Shown here one piece after another: positions 36,664 to 46,870 of a DNA stretch of 64,000 nt. The DNA comes from Yamagishiella unicocca. Taxonomy: Eukaryota; Chlorophyta; Chlorophyceae; Chlamydomonadales; Volvocaceae. The translations under genes were made by a program, and so were the position numbers. Where the stretch lies: NCBI GenBank assembly GCA_003116995.1, contig BDSL01000099.1:332450-396449 (forward strand). Reading direction: 5' to 3'. The notes under the pieces were generated by a model, which was not told the DNA's origin, did no database searches, and saw nothing but the letters and a program-made list of their open reading frames with translations. Position 1 is the stretch's first letter. The number at the start of each line of letters is the position of its first letter.

Positions 36664-36951
36664 CCTGAGATCTTGGTGGCTGAGGTAGCCGCAGTACTGA
36701 AGGCCGTCACCCCGGGCAAATCGCCAGGGTGGGATGGTATTCCCTCAGAGCTCTACAAAGCATGCCGTACGCAGATAGCACCGGTGTTGGCCGATGTATT
36801 CATGGCTGTGGGTCAGTCAGGCCAGGTGCCCCCCGGGTTCTTGGATGGCGTGATCACAATCCTGTACAAGAACCGGGGAGCGCTTACGGCTCAGGGCAGC
36901 TATCGGCCTATTACCCTGCTGTGTACAGATTATAGGGTGCTGACTAAGGTG
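36664..36951 (+). repeat. Inverted-repeat arm, RT start (plus copy)
   Basis: Pairs with 38256-38543 in opposite orientation over 288 bp. A few differences exist, some of which change residues (FMAVG/FTAVG, ILYKN/ILHKN, YRPIT/YRPTT). Confidence 0.92.
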
Positions 36952-38277
36952 TTGGCCTCCCGGCTGGGACCGGTCTTGGGAGGTGTTATCTCGCTCGAAC
37001 AATCGGCTTTCTTGCCAAAGCGCCTTATTGGGGCCAATGTGCTGTTCCTGCGGCAGATTCCCCATCTCATGGCACAACAAGGTCGGTCGTGTGTGCTGGC
37101 TTTCCTGGACATTGCCAAAGCATACGATTCTGTGGACAGATGCTTCCTGTATGAGGTGATGGAGGCGATGGGGGCGGGTGCGGGTTTGATGTCCTGGACA
37201 CGGATCTTACTAACCGACACCAGGTCGTTGGCGGTGGTCAACGGGCACAAATCCCGCCTGGTACCTATAGAGGCGGGGATACGGCAAGGCTGCCCGCTAG
37301 CACCTCTGTTGTATTTGTTTGTAGCCCAAGCCCTCCTTTGCTGGTTACAGCAACGGGGGGTTGGCATCCGGCTTGCGGTAGGGGCGGGCAACATAACCAC
37401 CGCGGTGCAGTTTGCCGACGACACTCAGGTGCTGTTGGAGGGGCCAGCGGAAGTGGCGGCTTTCCTGGCGTCCATGGAGGTGTACGCTCAAGCCTCTGGG
37501 CAACAGCTGAACCTGGATAAGGTTGAGCTACTGCCTATTGGCGTCGAGGGACCTAGCCCGCATGACATGGGTGGGTTGAAGGTTGTAGCGTCGGCCACGG
37601 CGCTGAATCTGCCGTTTACTGACGGAGGGGGATCCCCAATGTTGGACTGGGAGTCACAAAGGGACAAGGTAGTAAGTAGGTTCTCGCGGATTGCAAGGCT
37701 ACGCCTGTCCACGTTTGGCAGGGCGACAGCAGCCGCAGCATATGGGATGCACCGTGTCACCTGGCACATGGAGCATGGGGGCCTACCCCCAGACACCATA
37801 GTGGAAGGGTTAGAGCGGGTGGCGGCGAAGCTCATTGACCGGGATTTAGCCCCAGATGCTAGGGAGCGCCGAGCAACAGGTGTCCCACAGCGGCTGCTGG
37901 TCGGGCACCCATCCCTCGGGGGCTTTGGGGCCATTGCCCTCAAGGAGCACGTACGGGCGCGCTGGGCTGGTTGGGCCCTGCGTATTGTACTGGCAATGGC
38001 GGGCCCCCGGGAGCGCCGGCCCCCATGGGTCAGCTGCCTTAGCATTTACCTGAGGGGGGTGCATCCGGCGTTTGGACCTCTGAATCTGCTCACAGCACAA
38101 GGCAGGGGTCCGTGGATGGGAGCGGACGAGATGCCGGCTGATATCCGACGGGTGATCACGGCGCTCGCGGCCTTGCCCCCGGTACAAGACATCGCTAGCG
38201 AGCCGTTGGTGCCAGGCCCGTGGTGTGTACACGTGCCGATTTGGGGCAACCCGCTCACCTTAGTCAGCACCCTATAA
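36673..38277 (+). pseudogene. LINE reverse transcriptase fragment, 5'-truncated and fused to inverted sequence
   Basis: The open frame of 534 codons encodes most of a LINE-type RT: TPGKSPGWDGIPSELYK, GSYRPITLLCTDYRVLTKVL, FLDIAKAYDSVDR (first catalytic Asp), GIRQGCPLAPLLYLF, and QFADDTQVLLEG (the catalytic Asp pair), followed by a thumb-like region. There is no endonuclease before it and no normal start codon. The last codons after position 38255 are antisense RT sequence (LTLVSTL). The frame is undamaged, which suggests a fairly recent event, but the fragment cannot form a complete ORF2. Confidence 0.88.
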
Positions 38278-40061
38278 TCTGTACACAGCAGGGTAGTAGG
38301 CCGATAGCTGCCCTGAGCCGTAAGCGCTCCCCGGTTCTTGTGTAGGATTGTGATCACGCCATCCAAGAACCCGGGGGGCACCTGGCCTGACTGACCCACT
38401 GCCGTGAAGACATCGGCCAACACCGGTGCTATCTGCGTACGGCATGCTTTGTAGAGCTCTGAGGGAATACCATCCCACCCTGGCGATTTGCCCGGGGTGA
38501 CGGCCTTCAGTACTGCGGCTACCTCAGCCACCAAGATCTCAGGCGATCCTACACAGCACGCCTGGGCCTCCGGAATACGCAGATTCTGGGCTCGCAGGGC
38601 CGCAATGACCTCCTCCCGCGCCTCCGATGACACATGTGGCGGTGCCCTGCACACCTCGCGCCAGTACTCCGCCGCCACCATTTGCGGCAGTCGTGTTGCG
38701 TCTGTAACGAGGCGCCCAGTTCCATCCTGCAGCGCTACCACCGCCTGTCTTGCCCTTGGAGGCTGGACTAGCGCCGTAAGCCCGCGACTCGGGCGCTCCC
38801 CATCCCGCAGCCACTCTAGCCTGGCCGTACGCGCATCGGCTGCCCCTACCGCACGGGCGGCTGCGGCCACTTCTTCTTGCGCTGCCACCAAACCCTGCCA
38901 GGTGTGGGGCCCCTCAGCCGCGCCCTCCTCTACGTCTGCAAACGCTGCTCTGGCCGCCGCCTGAACTGCCACCTCCAACCTGACCCCAGGCCGCATACGT
39001 CGCAGCCGGCATTGTCTGTTAAGGGCCCCTGCTAGAGCCCCCATTCTCCGTTTGAACGTCGGCCACCAAGCGAGCAGTCCTGGCAGGTCCGCTACACCGG
39101 GGCGGAGGCTGCCCTCCGCCTGCACCCAGTTTACGAACTGTTCCTGGAGGTCTTCATATGCCAAGAAGTGTGTGCGCACCCGTGGCATGCCTGGACCTTT
39201 GCCTTTTGCCACCCTCGGTAGAACGGTGATGACCGTGACCCTATGATCGGACGGGGTGGATGTCTCAATAGTGGACGATACCACATACGGCAGCATACAC
39301 GTGGACACGTACAGCCGGTCAAGCCTTGAGGCTCCCGGCCGGGGCGCTCTGTACAGGTGCGAGAAGTCTCTTCGTCTAGGGTGCAGCTGACGGTAGGTAT
39401 CGACCATGCCCGGGCACAGGGTACCGAACTCATTTGCCACCGAGCCATCCGCCCCCCTACCGCCCTCCCCTGCCGTCGAGTCGAGGCCTGCATCCGCTAC
39501 AAAGTTGAAGTCGCCTACCCACAGCAACTGTTCGTCCTCCTTCGCGGCAGCATACACCGGTGTGAGGGTTTTCCGTATAAACTCTTTCCTCTGTGCGGCA
39601 TACGCCGCCGTTGGCATATAGATATTCGCCAGGTGGATCCGGTGCCCACCCCAGGTGAACGAGTACTGCAGAAAACGACCCGGTGGGGCTTCCCCAGGCT
39701 TCATGCGCGGCGGTACCTCAACCGGGGACATCACCTGACTCAGATCCGAACGGACGAGGATGGCTACACCAGCTGTGCGCGGATTCGGCGTGAAGGACTC
39801 AGCCACGATGGCCCATCCGGGCAGCCCCAGCCTCTTCGCTGCAGCGTTTAACCCCCGCTGCAACAGCCGACTTTGTCCCTCTCCCGTATGATGGGTTTCT
39901 TGCAGACATACCACATCGAGCCGCATGCGAGCCCATTGACTAGCCGCTGCCTGGAGCACTGCCTCCCTGTGCGGGAGTTGTATCCCGCCTAGGTTATGCG
40001 TGCCCACTCTCAGCGGCCGGCACGCTGGACCCCTCTGTGTCCCTTGTCGGTGTCGTACCAC
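38046..40061 (-). pseudogene. LINE ORF2 5' part: endonuclease and start of RT, cut by inversion
   Basis: The open frame starts at GTG 40061 and stays open for 671 codons; genuine ORF2 sequence ends at 38256 and the rest is antisense RT. The N-terminal 240 residues are an exonuclease-endonuclease-phosphatase domain with GTHNLGGIQ, VVCLQETHH, TAGVAILVRSDL, LANIYMPT, LLWVGDFNFV and TPSDHRVTVI, the metal and catalytic residues of APE-type LINE endonucleases. A connector (ARLEWLRDGERPSRGLTAL) follows, then RT up to LLCTDYRVLTKV. No ATG precedes the endonuclease: the first in-frame ATG is at residue 45 or so (ARMRLDVVC). Confidence 0.88.
38256..38543 (-). repeat. Inverted-repeat arm, RT start (minus copy)
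   Basis: Reverse-oriented copy of 36664-36951. The shared sequence ends with GACTAAGGTG on both strands; beyond it the plus copy continues into TTGGCCTCC and the minus copy into AGCGGGTTGCC. That marks the inversion breakpoint. Confidence 0.92.
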
Positions 40062-41764
40062 TATTGGTCTGCGGGTACCTCCATCCTGGAGGCGTCTCCT
40101 GGGTCGTCCATCTCCAGTGCCCCGTATGGGTTGGGCGCCATCCTGATGGCGCTAAGTGGTCGGATAGGGGGGTCCTGCTGCTGGAGCTGCGGCCATTCGG
40201 CGGTGTCCAGGTCCCCGTTGTGGGTGGCTGCGCTCCAGTCGCCCTCCATGTTGACGCGGCGGCGCTGCTGGTCGGGCGTCTCTCCCGAGTGCTGCGGCGA
40301 GCGGCGCGACCTAAGCCCGGGCGGCCTCGGGGGACCGGCGGCCTCGGGGGGTCGCCGGGCGGCTGGGGTACCGCGTCTGGCTCGTACGGCTGCCTCCGCC
40401 GCGTCCCTGGCGGCCGCGGCCTTCTCCGCCGCTGACGCGTTCCTGGAGGCTATCATCTTCCGCGTGAGGCCGTCCACCGCTGCCTGGTATTGCGGAGTAC
40501 CGACTGCCAGGCCCCGGGTCAGCGACCCCATGACCACAGCCGGGGATGCTGGACTCATGGCTGGCCCCGCGGCCCCTGATGGCCCATCTGTACCGCCTGT
40601 TCGCTGTGCTGCTGTCTCTGTGGCTGCTGCTGCTGCTTCTGCTGCGGCTGCGATTGCGGCTGCCGCAGAGCTGCGGCGCGGCTGCGGCTGCGGCGCGTCC
40701 GCCACGCGGCTGCGGCTGCGGTTGCGGCGTGGCTGCCGCGCGTCCGCCAATCCCGACGGCGCGGCTGCTACACCCAACGGCGCGGCTGCCGCACCCGACG
40801 GCGGGGCTGCCGCACCCGACGGCGCGGCTGCCGCACCCGACGGCGCGGCTGCCGCACCCGACGGCGCGGCTGCCGCACCCGACGGCGCGGCTGCCGCACC
40901 CGACGGCGGGGCTGCCGCACCCGACGGCGCGGCTGCCGCACCCGACGGCGCGGCTGCCGCACCCGACGGCGTGGCTACCGCACCTGATGGGGCGGCTGCC
41001 GCTCCCGACGGCGCGGCTGCTGCCCCCGACGGCGCGGCTGCCGCACCCGACGGCGCAGCTGCCGCACCCGGCGGCACGGCTGCTGCACCCGACGGCGCGG
41101 CTGCAGCACCCACCGGCGTAACTGCCGCACCCGACGGCGCGGCTGCAGCACCCGATGGCGTTGCTGCAGTATCCGACGGCGCGGCTGCCGCACCCGACGG
41201 TGCGGCTTCCGCACCCGACGGCGCGGCTGCCGCACCCGGCGCAGCGGCTGCCGCACCCGACGCAGCGGCTGCCGCACCCGACGGCGCAGCTGCCTCACCC
41301 GACGGCTTGGCCGCCGCACCCGCTTTTGTCGCCCTGTCACGGCCCGGCGTCGACTTTCCGCCCGCGGCTGTCACACCCGACCGCCTTGCTGCAGCTGCTG
41401 TGCCCGAGGGCCCTGCCGCCGTGCCCGAAGGCCCTGCCACCGTGCCCGAAGGCCCTGCCGCCGTGCCCGAAGGCCCTGCCCCCGGGGCAAACTCCCGCAT
41501 CGTACACTGAAGTACCCGACTTGGCCCCACTGGGGCCGCCGCTGTCGCGGCCCTTGCCGCTGATGCCGCTGCTGCTGCCCCTTTCGCCCGCTGGGCTTCA
41601 GCCTTAGCCGCCGGGAAGGGCCGTGGCGGCGGGGTGGCGGCTGTGTGCCCGCTGCGCCCCAGCCTTGGCGGTGCCGGGAGGACTGGTGGCCGAACGGGGG
41701 TCGCCTTCACCGGGGTGGCCTTTAGGATGCCCTTTCGGTCCGCGCCTTCGACCGCATACTCCAT
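40061..41764 (-). CDS. LINE ORF1, alanine/proline-rich protein with heptapeptide repeats
   Basis: The frame is open from 41836; the first ATG is at 41764 (MEYAVEGADRKGILKATPVK). The TAG stop overlaps the first base of the GTG that opens ORF2 (TAGTG). The middle third is about 26 copies of a PSGAAAA-type heptapeptide encoded by a 21-bp tandem repeat. The C-terminal part has GLTRKMIASRNASAAEKAAA and a basic stretch. No RRM or zinc knuckle was recognised, so the RNA-binding function known for other LINE ORF1 proteins is only inferred from position. Repeat number probably varies between copies. Confidence 0.7.
   Translation of the reverse strand: MEYAVEGADRKGILKATPVKATPVRPPVLPAPPRLGRSGHTAATPPPRPFPAAKAEAQRAKGAAAAASAARAATAAAPVGPSRVLQCTMREFAPGAGPSGTAAGPSGTVAGPSGTAAGPSGTAAAARRSGVTAAGGKSTPGRDRATKAGAAAKPSGEAAAPSGAAAAASGAAAAAPGAAAAPSGAEAAPSGAAAAPSDTAATPSGAAAAPSGAAVTPVGAAAAPSGAAAVPPGAAAAPSGAAAAPSGAAAAPSGAAAAPSGAVATPSGAAAAPSGAAAAPSGAAAPPSGAAAAPSGAAAAPSGAAAAPSGAAAAPSGAAAPPSGAAAAPLGVAAAPSGLADARQPRRNRSRSRVADAPQPQPRRSSAAAAIAAAAEAAAAATETAAQRTGGTDGPSGAAGPAMSPASPAVVMGSLTRGLAVGTPQYQAAVDGLTRKMIASRNASAAEKAAAARDAAEAAVRARRGTPAARRPPEAAGPPRPPGLRSRRSPQHSGETPDQQRRRVNMEGDWSAATHNGDLDTAEWPQLQQQDPPIRPLSAIRMAPNPYGALEMDDPGDASRMEVPADQ
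40750..41310. repeat. 21-bp coding minisatellite in LINE ORF1
   Basis: Plus strand reads GACGGCGCGGCTGCCGCACC plus one base, repeated head to tail, with most changes at third codon positions. The period is a multiple of three, so the ORF1 frame stays open. Confidence 0.92.
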
Positions 41765-41836
41765 GGCTGGTGGCAGGGGAGCCGCGCCCACCCCTAGACG
41801 CACGCGGGCTGTCCTGACGCTGAGGTGGTCCACCAC

Positions 41837-43068
41837 CAGGTCCGTGTGGGGGCTATTGGTGGTGGACTCTTGGACAGGCTACACTCGAATATGAGCAAAT
41901 GTCAGCTGTGCCAGCATTTGTGCGGGTGCCTGCTGGGCGAGGCAATGAGAGTCTCATCAGCCATGGTTGCCCTGCATTTTGCAGGGGACTTACTTACTCC
42001 GCACACAATTCACGTGGCAGAGCACTTCCGGGGCTTCGATATCGGTAAGCTGGAGCTGGCCGACTTCTGCAACCCCGACTGGCCCGACGAGCCGGACTGC
42101 AGGTTCGTTGCCACTGCCCCCTTCTTGGGAATGGGTGCTGGGAGAAGCTTATCGGCCATGTGTGCGGGAGCATTGTATGTACCAAGACAGCTCGCACGCA
42201 CACAGGGGTGCCCACGGTGTTGCTGGAGCCCAATTTTGGCCTGACTCGTACTGCTTAGCCGACCTTTATCTACTTACACCTGGCGGGCTTGTCAGCCCGA
42301 TGTGAAGGGGTGCGTGATCGGGCGCCACCTATTCTGGCTTCATCCTGAGCCGCAACGAAGAAGTCTTTCACAGAGGAGCCTTTCAGCAGTTCGGCGCTTG
42401 GGGCGCGCGCCCAGAAGCACCTGCGGACTGCTGAGCTCTATGAGGGGGGGGCCAATCAAAGCTTCTGCCGGGGAGCCTTTCAGGCGGCGGCGAAGCTGGG
42501 CCTGGGGGAAGTTTTTAGGAACACCAAGTGCTGTGGAGCCCCACTAACAGGACTAAACTTAACTCCACCTGCGCTGGCCAGCCGAGACCTAATCAGACAC
42601 CTCAGCACAGGGCAACACAGCTTTGGCCCATGGTACGTACGACATTGCCAACAACAGCATTGGCACTTAAGTCCAGGTGTGCTTCATTTTCTATTACAGG
42701 CAATAAAGGAGTACATACATACCGGTAGTGCCATTACAGTGGTCAGCTCCTGCGGTGTGTACTGGTTAATGAGCGACCTCTCTTTGTGGGCCGCTTGCCT
42801 GCCTTTCTGGTGCCTTCTGGGTCAGGGGCTGTTTTGTTTTGTGTTCTGCGTTGCTCCCATTTGCGGGCTGGTGCGCCTCGTTAGGCCCCGCCGCCTTCGG
42901 CGCGGCGGGGTGTCCCTTTTGTTCCTGTGCCTTTGAGGGCGTCAGTATGACACACCGCGACTAAAGCGACACACAAACCGCGACGCACAAACCGTGGCAA
43001 TACAGCTTACAGTGCGCAGGACTAAGTTAGCCACAAATACAGCTGCCATTCATCTTGGCACCACAACC
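41837..43068. other. Unassigned region right of LINE ORF1
   Basis: This may include the LINE 5' UTR. Short open frames on both strands have no domain or splice support. The only clear structure is the GC hairpin at 42886-42910. Confidence 0.4.
42886..42910. repeat. Perfect GC hairpin
   Basis: CCCCGCCGC (42886-42894) pairs with GCGGCGGGG (42902-42910) across the 7-base loop CTTCGGC. Its role is unknown. Confidence 0.8.
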
Positions 43069-43235
43069 CCTAACGCCCCCTGCTGCCCCTTGCCCGCATG
43101 CTTCGCGTCGACCGCTTCCCCACCCGCTCTGGGCCCTGGCCAGGTGAGTTCCGCCGCTGGGTTGGGCCTCTGTTCTGGTAGTTTTTTGCTAGTCGTTGCG
43201 TTCTTGTCTGCGGGCGTCGGGACCTGCGTCTGGGC
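43069..43235. repeat. Direct repeat, left copy
   Basis: Matches 45059-45226 over about 167 bp with one 1-base gap and very few substitutions. It starts with CCTAACGCCCCCTGCTGCCC and ends at GCGTCTGGGC. The flanking sequences differ. Confidence 0.92.
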
Positions 43236-43658
43236 TTTCGCGTCCCCCATGGCGGCGCGGCGCGGCTTCGGCCTCCTCTCCTGGACGACCGCGGACCTTC
43301 TCTGGTAATGACCGGCTTCCTCACGCATCTGGTCGGTATTCGGGCGGGTCGGGACTGGGACTCCGACTAGGACTGGGACTGGGACCGGACCGCGATGTCC
43401 GCTCTCCCATAGCGCACCAACTCCCACAGTTCTCCTGCTAGCGCCCAAAACCGGTTCTGCGAAAAGTTTACGTGCGTCGCGCGGGGTCCTCGCTTCCTTT
43501 CGTCTCGCCGTAGCCGATATAGCTTAGCCGCCAAAGGTCATATTACGACCTTCGGCTTTCGTATCCCCAACCCAGTTCTCCCGCATGCATCTCAAAACTT
43601 CTGTTTTAAACGATTTTTTCGGACATCCACGGGTTTCCCTCGAACCACATAGTTGTGA

Positions 43659-43716
43659 AAAACCACCCACCCACCCACCCACCCACTCACCCACCCACCC
43701 ACCCACCCACCCACCA
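43659..43716. repeat. ACCC microsatellite
   Basis: About thirteen head-to-tail CCCA units interrupted once by CTCA. Confidence 0.9.
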
Positions 43717-43897
43717 GAGGCCGTGTGTGTCTTTGCTGTGGTACTCTTGTGCCACAGTCTCCGTTCTTCTCATCGGGCCATCCAGCCGTACGCGCGCGCG
43801 CCGCACCTTACGCCCCGGCGCTCCCGTTTCCTCAAATCAAACCATATTGCAAGCACTCTAGGTTTTAGTTTGCACCACGCGTCCCCGGCCGTCGCAT

Positions 43898-44209
43898 ATG
43901 CAAGCGCTTCCGGACCAGCATCCCGACGACCATGCCGCCCAAGTCGCGAGTGCGCTCGCGCTCAACACCTCCGCTTTCCGCAGCAACTGGCCTAAACAAA
44001 CTCAGCGGATCTCCCGGATCCTTCGCGGCGACCCGCTCCAACAACCGGCGGCCCTCACCGCTTTCCTGGCCGAGCGTCTGGCTTTCATTGGCCAGCCTGC
44101 TCATGATCAGCTGCTGGCCCAGCCTGACACTGTGGGCGTGGTTTACGCCGCTTTTGCCCTCCCTGCCCGCCCCGTCGCGCCCTCGCTCCGCCGGCTCCGC
44201 TCTACCTGA
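43898..44209 (+). other. Possible gag-like or other ORF remnant between direct repeats
   Basis: The ATG-started frame of 103 codons has protein-like composition (LNTSAFRSNWPKQTQRISRI, LTAFLAERLAFIGQPAHDQL). It is followed in another frame by a long Pro/Ala/Ser/Gln-rich stretch to about 44,580. It could be the start of a retroelement gag with a frameshift, but no zinc knuckle or pol sequence follows. Function not recognised. Confidence 0.3.
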
Positions 44210-45058
44210 CCGCCGCTGCGCCCACCAGCGGCGGGGCCCACACCTCGTCGGGCCAGCCAGCAGCCCCAGACCCCCCTGCCGGCCCCGGCGTCCAGCCACC
44301 ACAGCAGCCGCCGAACCCAGCCCCGGCGTCCAGCAGCCACAGCAGCCGCTGCACCCACCCCCGCCGTCCAGCAGCCACAGCAGCCACAGCACCCAGCCCC
44401 GGCGCCCCGCCGCCGTCCCGGCGGCCCGCGGCCGCCGCCGTCGCCCCAGCGTACCCCGCACTTGTAATACGCCGCCGGCCTCCCTCCGCGCCCCCTCCCT
44501 CCCTCCGCACCTCATCCCGCGCCAGCCCCTCCGCCCCCTCCACGCCCCCAACACCCCCCCAACCGCGACCGAAACACTCCTAGGAAACTGTTCCCGACGC
44601 CACGCTCTCCGCCCCCCCCGCCCCTTCGCCCACCCGCGCACCCGCCATTCGCACACTGTCTCCTCCCACAGCCCCTTCTCCCCCTCCCCGCCTGGACCGC
44701 CGCTCTCCCCCGCGTCCCTCGCCGCCGGCGTCGCACTGTGGCGGCGCCGTCCTCGCTGTGGCAGTGCTGTGGGGATCCGACCAGCCCGGACCGCGCACTG
44801 CCTCCCCCCGGTATCCCGTCTCCTCGCCTGCTAGCCTTGCCCCCCCCGTCCCGCATCTTCACGCTCCATATTTTCTCACTTCCTCCCTCCGTCATACAGG
44901 CCTCCGCCGTACAACGCCGTACAACGCCGTACCAGCCCGCGTACCCGTCTCCCCGTGTATCCGTCCTCCCCTTTCCTGCCTCCACCTCTTTCGCCGCGCC
45001 GCTGGGGCCTCTTCGTTGCTTTGACCCCTGTCCACCCGCTCCGCGCCTCGATGTTGTT

Positions 45059-45226
45059 CCTAACGCCCCCTGCTGCCCCTTGCCCGCATGCTTCGAGTCG
45101 ACCGCCTTCCCCACCCGCTCTGGGCCCTGGCCAGGTGAGTTCCGCCGCTGGGTTGGGCCTCTGTTCTGGTAGTTTTTTGCTAGTCGTTGCGTTCTTGTCT
45201 GCGGGCGTCGGGACCTGCGTCTGGGC
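45059..45226. repeat. Direct repeat, right copy, ending at a foldback element
   Basis: Copy of 43069-43235, offset by about 1990 bp. Similarity stops at 45226, immediately before the AT-rich foldback sequence. Confidence 0.9.
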
Positions 45227-45235
45227 AAGTTATTT

Positions 45236-45545
45236 TACAAAAATAACGGATATGATCAATTCGGTTAACACCGTGACCACACGGGAACCGGTGTGGTCAC
45301 GGCGTTATGGAGTCCCATAAAAACTCCATGACGCAACCTGGCTGCACTGGTCGAGTAATACTGTTATTTTTCTGCTCGTGATGAATTCATTTGTTCTGGT
45401 AGAGCAACACAGGGAAGCTCTTAGACAAGATATTACCCGACCAGCGCTGCCGGGTTGCGTCATGGAGTTTTTTTAAAGCCGCGACCACACCGGTTCCGGT
45501 CCAGTCGCGGTGATAACAGGATTCACCGTATCCGTTTTTAATACA
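45236..45545. mobile_element. Foldback / long-TIR MITE-like element
   Basis: The left arm (about 45236-45360) and right arm (about 45425-45545) are imperfect inverted repeats about 120 bp long. Both contain GGAACCGGTGTGGTC, ACTCCATGACGCAACC and a CTGGTCGAGTAAT or CTGGTCGGGTAAT box, and end near AACGGAT. Inside the left arm, CCGTGACCACAC (45271-45282) and GTGTGGTCACGG (45291-45302) form a second hairpin. No transposase is encoded. Confidence 0.65.
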
Positions 45546-45894
45546 AATCATATTACTGTCAATTTATATGACACTGATGGGGCGGTGTATTTGTATGGCC
45601 GGCGACGGCCAATCTGCCACCACTGGACTACCCTTGTACTACTCGCATTATGCAACTAGTCTGTGTTTAAATCCTGTCCATGGAAGTAAATAGTGATTTG
45701 TTTTGTATACGGAAAGTAAGTATTAGGAGGCAGACTGGCTACATGGGTAGTGCTGGTAGTGCTGGTAGCGCTGTCGACTAGTGTGTGGCCGTCGCTGCCC
45801 ATCCACTACGTTGGACAGGACGCCAAGCAGCTCAACATTAGGCACATGTAGTCTGGATCTGTGTCATTTTGTTGCAGCTTTCGGACGATAAGTG

Positions 45895-46080
45895 GCAGTC
45901 GCGACCACAACCGTACACCGCCCCATTAGCTTAGCGTCATTAGTGTGATTCGACTATTTACATCCTTATACAAGATAGGTATACATAGTCCCATTACTCG
46001 ACCAGCGCAGCCGGGTTGTGTTATGGAGTTTGTATGGAACAGAACCGGTGTGGTCAGGACGTTATGGAGCAAGAAAGTTG
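45895..46080. mobile_element. Diverged partial copy of the foldback element
   Basis: Shares TTACTCGACCAGCGCAGCC, GGGTTGTGTTATGGAGTTT and GAACCGGTGTGGTCAGGAC with the element at 45236-45545, with many differences and internal AT-rich sequence. Confidence 0.5.
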
Positions 46081-46139
46081 ACAGATATACTCATGAAAGT
46101 AACAATAATGTTTACAAGGAAAGGTAGTGTTAGGAAACC

Positions 46140-46870
46140 GACCGGTCACATGGGTAGTGCTGGTAGTGCTGTGGACCAGCGGTAATGCTGTGGACCAGTG
46201 GTACTCCTGAGTAGCGCAGGACATCCATGAGGTGCACGCCTCCTAAACTGAAAGTTATCGCCGATGACAACAGGATCATGGTGGGCTGGGTGGGCTGGGT
46301 GGGCTGGGTGGCTGGGGCTGGGGCTGGGGCTGGGGCTGGGGCTGGGCGGATGGGGCTGGGTCTGGGCGGATGGGGCTGGGGCTGGGCGGATGGGGCTGGG
46401 GCTGGGCGGATGGGGCTGGGGCTGGACGGCTGGGGCTGGGCGGATGGGGCTGGGGCTGGACGGCTGGGGCTGGGCGGCTGGGGCTGGGCGGCTGAGGCTG
46501 GGCGGCTGGGGCTGGGCGGTGCTGATAGTGCTGTGGACCAGTGGCAATGCTGTGGACCAGTGGTACTCCTGAGTAGCGCAGGACATCCATGAGGTGCACG
46601 CCTCCTAAACTGAAAGTTATTGCCGATGACAACAGGATCATCCCTATGGCAGCCCTGGGCGGATGGGGCTGGGGCTGGACGGCTGGGGCTGGGCGGCTGG
46701 GGCTGGGCGGCTGAGGCTGGGCGGCTGGGGCTGGGCGGTGCTGATAGTGCTGTGGACCAGTGGCAATGCTGTGGACCAGTGGTACTCCTGAGTAGCGCAG
46801 GACATCCATGAGGTGCACGCCTCCTAAACTGAAAGTTATTGCCGATGACAACAGGATCATCCCTATGGCA
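46140..46870. repeat. Repeated blocks with GGGGCT(GG) minisatellite
   Basis: A GGCTGGGGCTGGGC-type minisatellite (about 46285-46530 and 46656-46740) alternates with an 80-bp block containing GAGTAGCGCAGGACATCCAT and ACTGAAAGTTAT. The block occurs three times, near 46200, 46560 and 46780. The second and third minisatellite-plus-block units are a larger tandem duplication of about 220 bp. Confidence 0.85.

Larger units (their letters stand above)
36664..41836. mobile_element. Rearranged APE-type non-LTR retrotransposon (LINE)
   Basis: The minus strand carries, from 41836 leftwards, ORF1, then ORF2 with an apurinic-type endonuclease and the beginning of reverse transcriptase. At 38256 this sequence stops, and the rest of the RT region continues on the plus strand (36664-38255). 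The beginning of RT is present on both strands as a 288-bp inverted repeat. The segment after the RT core ends at GNP at the junction, so the 3' end of the element, including any tail, is missing. Nothing resembling the element was found left of 36664. The 5' UTR may extend right of 41836. Confidence 0.85.

Noticed and set aside
40546..41607. Plus-strand open frames (LPHPTAR repeats) over the LINE ORF1 region
   Set aside because: Antisense of the 21-bp coding repeat; the minus frame connects directly to ORF2 and carries non-repetitive ends.
36664..41836. Ordinary twin-priming (5' inversion) of a LINE
   Set aside because: The inverted and sense halves are in the wrong outer order and the 3' tail is missing, so the simple model does not fit; kept as a finding without that name.
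43932..44834. 300-codon Pro/Ser/Arg-rich plus-strand open frame
   Set aside because: Composition is typical of an out-of-frame reading of C-rich DNA; another frame (43898) looks more protein-like, and neither is convincing.
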